Source of the DNA: JABGPL01 sp964387885
GTDB taxonomy: Bacteria; Electryoneota; AABM5-125-24; Hatepunaeales; Hatepunaeaceae
Reading direction: 5' to 3'
DNA length: 24,915 bases
Assembly (NCBI GenBank): GCA_964387885.1
Contig: CAYLYZ010000088.1
Location: 1-24,915, forward strand
Both the position numbers and the translations under genes were made by a program. Below, piece after piece: positions 1 to 9,700 of this stretch (the first letter of the stretch is position 1; each line of letters opens with the position of its first letter). Below the pieces are notes generated by a model. The model ran no database searches. It saw nothing but the letters and a program-made list of their open reading frames with translations, and had not been told where the DNA came from.

Positions 1-140
1 GCTCAAAATCATGGCCATTCACGAAGCTAAGTACGCGTTAGTCGGATGAACCAAATTTTTTTAACGAAGTCGAAGTAGTTGAGGAGATTGTTAGCATTTC
101 CAATGAGGGAGATGAAGTTTTAAGATTTGAAATTGAATCT

Positions 141-2750
141 GTGATCATTGATGAACCCGAATTGATGCTATCTAATAGACGTTCAAGAAGGGTGCAGGAT
201 CAGAGAGGAGTACCGTATCGTGATGATCCTGGAGATATAATTGACGAATTTGATCTCGGACTTGCATTCTGGAGAGGATTGGCGTGGGATGGAGAACTTG
301 CCTGGGGTATCGATACGGAACAAATGCAGCTGGTAGGTTATGACACGGATGCCGGAGAAATTGCAGGAAACATTGAACTGCAGATGAGCTATTTTGATCT
401 GACATATGATGGTGAAGAATTTTGGGCGGGAACCGGTGGAGGCGAAAATGGTGGGAGGATACACCGAATTGATCGAGATGGAAACATCACCGGAATACTT
501 GATGTTCAGAGCATGGTTACAGGAGTTACATTTGATGGTGAAAACCTTTGGTATTTTGGCTTGGGAGATTGGGAAGATCCTCCAATTTTCAGACAGATTA
601 GTACAGAAGGTGAGCTGCTTGTCGAACGCGATTGCTCGCACCTATTCCCAAGTCATGCTTATTCTATGGCCTATGTGCCTGAACATAATGATGGTAACTT
701 GTGGGTACTTAGCAGTAGAAATCTGTATCAGGTTGACATTAATATGGGGCGCCCCAGGATTACTCAGCAGATTGATCTCGAATTAGGCGATACTTATGGC
801 ATTTGTCATGACGGTTGGGACCTACTATATAACACACCCGGGGAATTATGGTATAAAATTGATGATGGAATATGGGAACGTCGGTGGATAGATTTTGAAC
901 CTCAAGAGGGTGTCATTGAAGCAGATGAAGAAATGGAGATATTTTTACTTTTAGATAGTGCAGGCTTAATCGGAGGTCTGTACGAGGCTGAGTTAAGAAT
1001 ATCTTCAAATGATCCGAACACACCTGAAGTTGTTGTATTAATCTTTGCAGAAGTGTTCGGTTCTCCCTTCATACAGGTTGAATGGCACCAGGGAATCGGT
1101 TTCCCTGACATAATTAACTGGAATCGATATTATGAAAATGTATTCTCAGGGGCTCCTTATCTGATTCCAGTAGAGGTCAGAAATCTGGGTACTGATGTTC
1201 TGGTAGTGGAGGATATTACGTGCGAAAATGAAATTTTCAGCTGTGACCAGAACGAATTTGAATTGGCAGCTGGAGACACTCGTGAGATTACTTTTATACT
1301 AAATGCTGATGAAAACGGAAGATACGAATCGGAAATGGTCATATTTTCCAATTCATTTGAAAACCCTGAGCTGTCAATTCCATTAGTTGCCGAAACCATT
1401 ACACCACCGGAGATATTAATAGAAGATAATGCTATTGTGTCCGGATTGCTGGTAGGTGAGATTGAAGAACATATAATTAACATTGCCAATGATGGAGAAT
1501 TTCTACTCCGTTTCTTCCTGGATCATGACATAATTATTCATGATCAGAATGTATTCAACAATAGAAACCATCGATCTATTGAAAGAAATCAGTCCGAACC
1601 TCGTCGTGATGAATTCGGTAGAGGACTGGTAGAGTATAATTTAGATCAGGCAAACATAAGAGGGATTGCCTGGGACGGTGAATTAATCTGGTGCGTAAAT
1701 CCGATAGAGATGACACTTTTTTCTTTCAATCCGGAAACGGAAGAAATCACTGAAACGATACAAATTGCAGGACGGTTAGGTTCATTGGATTTCGATGGTG
1801 AGTTTTTCTGGGCAGGGGGGAGGTTTGGTGATGAGATGGTTTCAGGTTTGCACAGATTGGATAGAAATGGCAATTTATTGCAGACAATAGAGGTCGAAAC
1901 GCCATTTCTTTATGGTATGTCACATGACGGAGAAAACCTGTTGTTTAATTTTATGAATAATGGACAGGAGAATTTGATCAGACAGGTAAACTCGGATGGA
2001 GAACTTATTAGGGAGATTGATTGTAATAACGTTGTAGACTCTCCGACAATGTGTCTTGAATGGGTGTCAGAACATGAAAATGGTAATATTTGGACAATAG
2101 ATTATGAGCGGGGGAGTCTGATTCAATTGGATGTATCAGATGATGCGGCTGATGTAGTAAAGCAAACTGAGATTGAAATTGACGGGAGATTCGGGATTAC
2201 TCACGATGGTGCCAATTTGTGGTACATAACCGGGGATGGAGTCCTAAAAGTTATTGACGATGGTATCCATGAAGAAACATGGATAACCTATGTACCGGTT
2301 GAAGGAGAACTTGAACCTGATGAAGATAGAGATATCACCCTTATATTGGATGCGACGGATTTAGAGGCGGGAATTTATTCTGCAGAATTACACATTTACT
2401 CAAATGATCCTGTTAATCCGGATGTGATAATTAGTGTTACATTACAGGTTGAACCAGACAGAGTTGACGTTGGTGATAGCCATCCAGTAAACTACAGCAT
2501 GTCCCCGGCATACCCTAACCCATTCAATTCCACTACAATAATTAAGTATACTGTCCCCATAATTGCTGTTGTCAACGTTGGAGTATATGACCTCTCCGGT
2601 CGTTTAGTGCAAACACTAGTTAATGAGAAACGAACTGCAGGAGAGCACAAAGTCGTTTGGTCAGGTACGAATCATTCTAACGGAGTATACATAATATATT
2701 TTGATTCGGGAGAGTTTCGGGTAACGAGAAAGGTTACATTGATAAAATAA
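141..2750 (+). CDS. 5'-truncated family A T9SS-secreted propeller protein
   Basis: Last two units of a propeller-type secreted protein; no catalytic motif seen. From the GTG at 141 (869 aa): propeller 1 about residues 28-242 with five D-G-x-x-x-W-type repeats; Ig-like S-N-D-P domain about 243-310; G-F-P-D-I-I-N-W-N domain about 311-423; N-D-G beta domain about 424-488; propeller 2 about 489-707; S-N-D-P domain about 708-773; T9SS type A tail about 780-869 with A-Y-P-N-P-F-N. The order matches units 2-3 of the protein at 6713. The GTG is unlikely to be a true start: there is no signal peptide or clear ribosome site, and the same frame upstream (48-140) still reads as the family's N-D-G domain (E-P-N ... 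I-S-N-E-G-D-E-V-L-R-F). A TAG at 39-41 closes that frame. So this is a gene cut by the sequence end, an assembly join or a real rearrangement. Only about eight lysines. Function as adhesin or surface protein is inferred. Confidence 0.85.
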   Translation: MIIDEPELMLSNRRSRRVQDQRGVPYRDDPGDIIDEFDLGLAFWRGLAWDGELAWGIDTEQMQLVGYDTDAGEIAGNIELQMSYFDLTYDGEEFWAGTGGGENGGRIHRIDRDGNITGILDVQSMVTGVTFDGENLWYFGLGDWEDPPIFRQISTEGELLVERDCSHLFPSHAYSMAYVPEHNDGNLWVLSSRNLYQVDINMGRPRITQQIDLELGDTYGICHDGWDLLYNTPGELWYKIDDGIWERRWIDFEPQEGVIEADEEMEIFLLLDSAGLIGGLYEAELRISSNDPNTPEVVVLIFAEVFGSPFIQVEWHQGIGFPDIINWNRYYENVFSGAPYLIPVEVRNLGTDVLVVEDITCENEIFSCDQNEFELAAGDTREITFILNADENGRYESEMVIFSNSFENPELSIPLVAETITPPEILIEDNAIVSGLLVGEIEEHIINIANDGEFLLRFFLDHDIIIHDQNVFNNRNHRSIERNQSEPRRDEFGRGLVEYNLDQANIRGIAWDGELIWCVNPIEMTLFSFNPETEEITETIQIAGRLGSLDFDGEFFWAGGRFGDEMVSGLHRLDRNGNLLQTIEVETPFLYGMSHDGENLLFNFMNNGQENLIRQVNSDGELIREIDCNNVVDSPTMCLEWVSEHENGNIWTIDYERGSLIQLDVSDDAADVVKQTEIEIDGRFGITHDGANLWYITGDGVLKVIDDGIHEETWITYVPVEGELEPDEDRDITLILDATDLEAGIYSAELHIYSNDPVNPDVIISVTLQVEPDRVDVGDSHPVNYSMSPAYPNPFNSTTIIKYTVPIIAVVNVGVYDLSGRLVQTLVNEKRTAGEHKVVWSGTNHSNGVYIIYFDSGEFRVTRKVTLIK

Positions 2751-2889
2751 GGAATTTGTTAGATAATATTAAAACTTGATTTATGTCGTGTTTATTCATA
2801 ATTTAAGATTGAGAAAAGATTTATTAACCAAACACTTTATAAAGATAGAAATTTTTTGTTTCGATCGTTTTCAACTCTGAGGAGATGAA
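2751..2889. other. AT-rich spacer with family A leader
   Basis: No hairpin-plus-T-run terminator is evident after the upstream stop. The last 30 bases before the ATG resemble those before the gene at 6713 (T-T-T-T-x-A-A-C-T ... A-G-G-A-G-A-T ... A-T-G-A-A-T-T-T-C), so the two genes share a related leader. GGAG at 2881-2884, five bases from the ATG at 2890, is a good ribosome binding site. Transcription through from the upstream gene is possible. Confidence 0.5.
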
Positions 2890-5800
2890 ATGAATTTCGG
2901 CAAACAATTATTAACCATAATACTCTGCTTCAGTTGCTCACCTCTGTTCACTCTTCTCGCCAATTCGGTGAGTTCTACAGAACATGACCGTGAAAAATCA
3001 GTTCACGCTCACTACCAACCCTCCAATAATAATACGATACCTTCACGAGATGAATTCGGAGATGTGATAGCCGAGTATGATATCGGACGGGGATCCTGGA
3101 TGGGACTCGCCTGGGATGGTGAATTTATGTGGGGTATCAATTATGATGACTCTCGGCTTATAGGTGTGAATCGAGAGGGAGAAATAACTGAAGAAATGGA
3201 TATTGAAGAATTAATAGAAGATGAGGAAATTGCTGGTTTTACAGGTCTGTGCTGGGACGGTGAAGCCTTCTGGATGGGTAGTATTGATTCAAATGAGTTG
3301 TATTGTGTCGACCGTCAAGGTAACCTGATAACGAGATTCGATATTGAGGGAGAGGGTGACGGAGCTTTCGGTGTAGCTTGGGATGGAGAATACTTGTGGT
3401 ATATCCACGCCGATGGAGATGCAATGCTGAGACAAATCTCGGTTGAAGGTGAAATTATCAGAGAAGTGGATTGTCAGCATATTGGACTACACGAAGAAGG
3501 TTTAGTTTATTGGGGCATCGTGTGGGTTTCCGCTCACGAGGGTGGGCAGATGTGGATCTTGGACGATGAAGAGCAAACCATTTGTCAGCTTAATCTTGAT
3601 GAAGATCGCGCTGAATTAATCCAGGAAACGGAAATTCCTCAAAGTGCTCACTTTATAGCTCACGATGGATTCAATCTCTGGTATGCAACCAATGAAGAGG
3701 GCTGGTTTATTATTGATGACGGTATTGAGGAGGGTGGTAGGCCTGAAATCGTGATAGAACCGAACGTTATCGAGGAAAACCTGAACTCCGGTGATATTGC
3801 TGAGCATGTAATCAATGTATCCAATAATGGTGATATGAGGCTGTGTTTTAATATTGAGCATGAGATTATGAATGAACCAGATATTGATTATGACAGACGT
3901 TCTGTACGAAAAACCAACATAGGTAATATTCGACGTGATGACCTTGGTGATATTCTTGGTGAATTTCATTGGCAACGGGCAGGTCTTAACAGAATAAAAA
4001 AAGCTCATTATGATTTTGAAAATGGAGTTATGGGAATTTTGACTAATTCGGGATGGATAGGAGCTGTTGAATTCGATGAGAATTATGAGAATTTTGAGAT
4101 GGCTTGGGAAATCCGCTCACAATTGAATAGTCCGGGAACCTTTTTTATTCGAAACGGTGTTTTTTATGTTCCTGAGTCCAGGGGAAATTCCTGTTTTAGA
4201 TATGATGCAGAAGGGAATAATATCAACGGCAACCTGGAAATTCCGGTCAGGCCGAGTGCCATGAGCTATGATTTTTACAATGAGCAATTGTTTGTATATA
4301 GTGAACCTGAAGATGGTGAAATCGTGGTCTTCGAATTTATCAATGATACTTCGGTTGAAGAAATTGGAAGGATTGCACTCAGGGGAGTAGAGGGACTTCC
4401 TGATGATTTCGATACTCGAGGTTTAGTCTGGGTTTCGGGACACCGAGAAGGTCAACTCTGGGTAAACAACCGTCGAGTTGCAACAGGTGAAATAATGCAA
4501 ATCCTTGTCAATAAAAATACCTTGGACATCGAAGATATCTTAGTCCAGTTCAATCCACCCATTGGTAACGGAAACAGTGGTCTTGCCCACGACGGAGCGA
4601 ATCTATGGTGGTGCAGTCAGAATCAAGAAGGCTTTATTATTATTGATGATGGCGCTGAGGAAGAATATTCAGGTCTGCTTGATTATGAACCGGAATTCGG
4701 TGAATTAGCAGCTGGTGAAGATTTAGATGTCATTGTAATCCTTGATGCAACGGATTTAGTTGAAGGTCAATATGACGCTCGATTGGTTTTTCTTAGCAAC
4801 GATCCAATTAATCCCGAAGTTGAAGTTAATATTTCCCTGCAAGTAGCGGGTGTACCCAACATTCAGGTGGAATGGTCGGAAGATGCGGGATTCCCTGATG
4901 AAATTAATTGGAATTTATTCTATCCTGATCTATTCACCGGATACGAATATGCTATTCCGGTTGAAATAACAAATACTGGTACTGCGCCTCTGATTATTGA
5001 ATCAATTGACTGCGATAACGGTCTGTTCAGTGCTAATCCTGAAAACCTGGAAATTGAAGATTGGGAAACCGTGGAAGTTCTCATCATTCTCAATGCTGAC
5101 GAGGATGCGCACCACGAGGGAACGGTGATTATCAGCTCAAATGCTGATAACAATGCGGAGCTGCCGATAAGAGTAACAGGTGAGACTGAACAACCTCCTC
5201 ATCTAATCGTTGAACCTGATTTATTGACACCTAACCTCCCTGAGAATGTCTCTGAACAGTGCACTATTGAACTTATGAATGATGGTGAAACTGAATTGAA
5301 TTGGTGGTCAGATTCTGAAATTGTTTTCGAACCTGATGAAGACCTGCAATATGTTAGACGTACGGTTGGTTTGGTAGATTTTACCGGGTACCCTCACCGT
5401 GATAATCCAGGAGAAATAATCGATCAATTTAGTTGGGATAGAGCGCCTGTCAACAGTTATAAACAAGGTATTACCTGGGATTATAATAATAACTGGATGT
5501 GGTTGGTTGTGGGAAGTTGGATTTGCGCTGTTGATCCAGCTAATGATTATGAAGTAATAATTGAATTCCAGGCACATGTCCCATTAGTCCAGGGTGCTGC
5601 CTGGTTGGAAGGTGTGCTCTATATTTCAACGGTCTGGCAGAATAGTCGCTTAATATCACGCTGGGATGCAGAGGGAAACTCATTGGGAAATTTGAATATA
5701 CCCATAACCGCGAATGATATCACTGCCAGCCAGCAGGAAGATTTACTCATTTCCATTTCTGAACAACAGGGACGAGCAATTCATTTTTATACTATCAACG

Positions 5801-6573
5801 GTGATCAGGTTGAAGAAATCGGGAGGTTAGCATACAATGTAGATCAGTTTGGTGGTACGAGTCGAAGTCTTTGTTGGGTTGATGCCCATCCGGATGGTCA
5901 ACTATGGATAGGTACAAGGGGTCGTGCCTGGCAAGTTTTAATTGATATCGAAGATTGGGAAATTCTTGAGATCGTTCAAGATTGGGAGAAACCTGGTAGA
6001 ATGGATTCAGATGGTATTGGTCATGACGGTGAAAATCTTTGGATTGGTGCCTATAACAGTCAGTACTATTTCATAATCGATGATGGAATAATCGAATATA
6101 GTTGGTTGGCTTGGGATCCTCGAGAAGGAATTATTGAACCTGCAGAAAATGAAGATGTAATTGTAACAATAAACTCAACCAATTTGCCTTATGGGGTATA
6201 CGAAGCAGATTTGCATATCTTCTCAAACGATCCTGAGAATCCCGATGTCGTCGTGAGTGTAGTTCTGCACGTTGAACCGAACTTCGTTGAAAACGAAAAT
6301 CCTACACTGCTAATTTACAGTCTGTCTCCAGCATACCCAAACCCATTCAATTCCACTACAATAATTAAGTATACTGTCCCCATAATTGCTGATGTCAACG
6401 TTGGAGTATATGACGTCTCAGGTCGTTTAGTGCAAACGCTGATAAATAAACAGAAAAGTATGGGAGTGCATAATGTTGTATGGGACAGTGCAAACCATGC
6501 TGCAGGTGTATATATAGTCCAAATGAAGGTGGGGAGTTTTCGATCTTCGCAGAAACTAACATTAGTAAAGTAA
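2890..6573 (+). CDS. Family A T9SS-secreted three-propeller protein, 1227 aa
   Basis: Predicted exported surface or released protein; no enzyme motif recognised. Signal peptide at residues 1-24 (Lys5, hydrophobic core, cut after L-L-A). Linker, then propeller 1 about 53-277 with W-D-G-E-x-x-W repeats; N-D-G domain about 286-346; propeller 2 about 347-588; Ig-like S-N-D-P domain about 589-655; G-F-P-D-E-I-N-W-N domain about 657-768; N-D-G domain about 770-835; propeller 3 about 836-1064; S-N-D-P domain about 1065-1130; T9SS type A tail about 1137-1227. Compared with the protein at 6713 it lacks the first N-D-G domain and the S-N-D-P plus G-F-P-D pair after propeller 1. Propellers 2 and 3 have lost most W-D-G-E motifs. 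The tail is nearly identical in DNA to that of the preceding gene. About 13 lysines. The start is supported by GGAG five bases upstream. Ligand unknown. Confidence 0.93.
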   Translation: MNFGKQLLTIILCFSCSPLFTLLANSVSSTEHDREKSVHAHYQPSNNNTIPSRDEFGDVIAEYDIGRGSWMGLAWDGEFMWGINYDDSRLIGVNREGEITEEMDIEELIEDEEIAGFTGLCWDGEAFWMGSIDSNELYCVDRQGNLITRFDIEGEGDGAFGVAWDGEYLWYIHADGDAMLRQISVEGEIIREVDCQHIGLHEEGLVYWGIVWVSAHEGGQMWILDDEEQTICQLNLDEDRAELIQETEIPQSAHFIAHDGFNLWYATNEEGWFIIDDGIEEGGRPEIVIEPNVIEENLNSGDIAEHVINVSNNGDMRLCFNIEHEIMNEPDIDYDRRSVRKTNIGNIRRDDLGDILGEFHWQRAGLNRIKKAHYDFENGVMGILTNSGWIGAVEFDENYENFEMAWEIRSQLNSPGTFFIRNGVFYVPESRGNSCFRYDAEGNNINGNLEIPVRPSAMSYDFYNEQLFVYSEPEDGEIVVFEFINDTSVEEIGRIALRGVEGLPDDFDTRGLVWVSGHREGQLWVNNRRVATGEIMQILVNKNTLDIEDILVQFNPPIGNGNSGLAHDGANLWWCSQNQEGFIIIDDGAEEEYSGLLDYEPEFGELAAGEDLDVIVILDATDLVEGQYDARLVFLSNDPINPEVEVNISLQVAGVPNIQVEWSEDAGFPDEINWNLFYPDLFTGYEYAIPVEITNTGTAPLIIESIDCDNGLFSANPENLEIEDWETVEVLIILNADEDAHHEGTVIISSNADNNAELPIRVTGETEQPPHLIVEPDLLTPNLPENVSEQCTIELMNDGETELNWWSDSEIVFEPDEDLQYVRRTVGLVDFTGYPHRDNPGEIIDQFSWDRAPVNSYKQGITWDYNNNWMWLVVGSWICAVDPANDYEVIIEFQAHVPLVQGAAWLEGVLYISTVWQNSRLISRWDAEGNSLGNLNIPITANDITASQQEDLLISISEQQGRAIHFYTINGDQVEEIGRLAYNVDQFGGTSRSLCWVDAHPDGQLWIGTRGRAWQVLIDIEDWEILEIVQDWEKPGRMDSDGIGHDGENLWIGAYNSQYYFIIDDGIIEYSWLAWDPREGIIEPAENEDVIVTINSTNLPYGVYEADLHIFSNDPENPDVVVSVVLHVEPNFVENENPTLLIYSLSPAYPNPFNSTTIIKYTVPIIADVNVGVYDVSGRLVQTLINKQKSMGVHNVVWDSANHAAGVYIVQMKVGSFRSSQKLTLVK

Positions 6574-6712
6574 TTAATTGTAGTATCTTAAATTAGAAAA
6601 AAATCATAATAGTTAACATTTAGAGACAGAATAGTGGAATAATTATTGCATTTCTCTCTTAATTCCAAGATATTCACAGAAATCGTCATTTTTGAACTTT
6701 CCAGGAGATAAC
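6574..6712. other. AT-rich spacer before third family A gene
   Basis: No terminator-like hairpin or repeat seen. The final part matches the leader of the gene at 2890, so it probably came along when the genes duplicated. Confidence 0.45.
6703..6707 (+). promoter_or_regulatory. Ribosome binding site that fixes the start at 6713
   Basis: AGGAG lies five bases before the ATG at 6713. The frame is also open from a TTG at 6692, but that adds seven residues in front of a clean signal peptide and overlaps this site, so the ATG is the better start. Confidence 0.85.
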
Positions 6713-9700
6713 ATGAATTTCAAACGATTGTCCGTACTTACTTTGATTTGCTTCAGTTTTACTCTTCCTTTCTCTCTACTCGCCGATCCGGAGATATCCG
6801 TCGAACCCGACGCAATTGAAGCAGAGCTCAATACAGGAGATGTTGAAGAGTTTATTCTCAATATCACTAATGATGGAGACGAAGACCTTCAATTCACAAT
6901 TCGGCCGGAGCTTGTGGACCAACCCGAAAATGATACAGGCATACGTTCTCTGCGTCAAATAAATGGAAATACCAAACCAGGTCCCCGTCGTGATGAACTC
7001 GGAGATGTATTAAACGAATACAATTTCAATCAGGGATCATGGTCAGGTTTAGCCTGGGACGGTGAAATGATGAATGGCATTACCTTTAATGGTAATATGG
7101 TTACCCTCAATCCTGAAACAGGTGAAATTGAAGAGCAAATTGCACTGAACAGAAGGTGTGCTGGTTTAGTATTCCTGGAATCCTTCTTTTGGACTTCAAC
7201 TATGAATGATGACAGTCTATCCATTTTGATTCGATTTAACAGGAATGGTAATATCCTCGAGACTATTGAAACACAGAGTTTTGAAATATATGGTATTGCC
7301 TCAGATGGCGAAAACGTTTATTACTATACTTTTGATCCGCAAGGACGTCGTTCGGCCTTACACCAGTTCAGTTTTGAGAACGGTCTGGTCAGAGTGATTG
7401 ACTGCCGCAATATTTTTCAACGCAACCAACTTACTCTCGAGTGGGTAGATGACCATGAACAGGGACATTTATGGGCTATCGAGTGGAATAGCGGAACGTT
7501 GTCACAGGTTGATATTACGGGAGATGAACCCGAACTTGTCCAGCGTACTAACCTGGTACGAAACCAGATGTATGGAATATCTCATGACGGGGTGAACCTC
7601 TGGTATGCGACTGGTCGGGGGAATTGGTATGTCATTGATGATGGGATTGCTGAACTCCAATGGATCAGTTTTGAAGTCAATAATGGAGTCCTCGAACCCG
7701 ATTCAGACATAGATGTGATCATGGCACTGAATGCAGCAGATCTGATTGAGGGACAATACGAAGCGGATGTTCATATTCTTTCGAACGATCCCGAAAATCC
7801 CGATATTGTTATAAACGTTCTAATGTCGGTAACCGGCGCACCAATTCTCAATGCAACCTGGTCGGAAGACGCAGGATTCCCGGATAACATAAACTGGAAT
7901 GATGCCTTTGCTGATGTTTTTACGGGTGTTCCCTACCGAATTCCGGTAGTCCTGATAAATTCTGGCACCTCTGAATTGATTATTGAATCCATATCCTGTC
8001 AAAATGAAGTGTTCACATCCGATATTGAAAACTTAAACTTGCAACCTGGTAATGAAAGAGAAATTGACTTCATTTTCAACTCGAACGAATCAGGTGAATA
8101 CGAAGAAAACATGGTTATTGCCTGGAATAACCCAAACGAACAGGATTTCGAGATAAGGATGATTGCCAGGGCATTTGATCCGCCGGAAATAGTGGTAGTT
8201 CCAATGGCTATTGAGGATGAGTTAATCGGTGATGATGTTTCTGAACATGTTGTGAATATTTCAAATGAAGGAGATGCACTTTTAAGGTTTTCAATAGAAA
8301 CCGAAGTTGTTGATGAACCTGAAATGGTAATTCGAAATGATCTTCGGGAAGAATTTGGAGATCATCGGGGAGCACCATATCGAGATGATCTTGGAGATAT
8401 TCTCGAAGAATACAATCTGGATAATGGAAATTGGAATGGACTGGCATGGGACGGACAACTCATGTGGGGTATAAGCAATGCTCCATCGCAACTTGTCTCT
8501 TACGATCCTCAGGCTGGACAGATTGTTGAAAGACGTGAAATGGGTGGTCAATATTATGGATTGACATTTGATGGAGAAACATTCTGGTCTGGTACAATCG
8601 GCAACCGGAGAGCCAGTATTGCTCAAATAGACGCTCAGGGGAATATCCTTCAGAGGATTGAAGTTGAGGGATTTATGGTTTCCGGAATAACTTTCGATGG
8701 TGAAAACCTCTGGTATTACAGTCGAACTCCCTGGGAAAACAACTCAATAATTAATCAGATCACGCCTGATGGACAAATACTGCAAGAGATTGACCTGACG
8801 AATATCATCAATGGACAGGTATTCTCTTTAACCTGGGTCCAGGAACATGAAGATGGCAACTTGTGGCTATTATCGTGGGATGGAGGTACAATCTATCAAA
8901 TTAACATAAATGGTGACCAATCTGAGATTATTCAACAAACCCAGATCGAGGTGGGAGAATCTTTTGGTATTGATCATGATGGGGATGACTTGTGGTATTG
9001 TCGAGAAGGAATCTCCTGGTTCAAGATTGATGATGGCGTATCGGAGCTTAATTGGTTATCTGTAGATCCTGAAGAAGGAGAGATTGATTCTGGTGGGGAT
9101 ATGGACATCGTTGTCACATTGAATGGTCAGGGATTGATAGGTGGTATGTACGAAGCTGAGTTGCATATCCTGTCTAACGATCCGGATAATCCAGATGTAG
9201 TAGTGAGTATTACAGTTGATGTGACCGGAGCTCCAACCATCGATACCAGATGGAGTGAAGAATTCGGGTATCCTGACATAATCAACTGGAACCTTGCCTA
9301 TGAGGATCTCTTTACTGACAATCCATATCCAATAACCGTTGAGATTTCAAACGTAGGCACTGAAGACCTAATTGTTGAGGAGATAAGGAGTGTCAGTGAG
9401 GTCTACTCAGCAAATCAGGAAGATTTCGTATTACGTCCCGGTGAATTACGGGATGTTGTATTCACACTTCGAACTGAAGAAAATGGCAGGTTTGAATCGG
9501 AGATGGTAATCCTATCGAATGACGCGAATAATCAAGAGTTTTCGATACCTCTGCTCGCAGAAACAGCAGGTCCACCTGCGATAAGTTTTAATCCAAATGC
9601 AATTGAAAGTGATATGCTTGTTGGAGAATTGGAGGAACATGTTATCAACATCACTAACGACGGTGAATCTGTTCTTCGTTTCACATTGGATCATGAGATA

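Noticed and set aside
14..48. Short frame starting at ATG 14, ending TGA 46-48
   Set aside because: Only eleven codons; no match to the gene family, so it does not explain the truncated start.
2938..2960. Lipobox in the signal peptide of the 1227-aa protein
   Set aside because: The Cys residues sit inside the hydrophobic core without an L-x-G/A-C pattern; a signal peptidase I site after L-L-A fits better, and the protein has a T9SS tail.
6692..6712. TTG start giving a seven-residue extension of the 1399-aa protein
   Set aside because: The extension covers the ribosome binding site of the ATG at 6713 and spoils a clean signal peptide.
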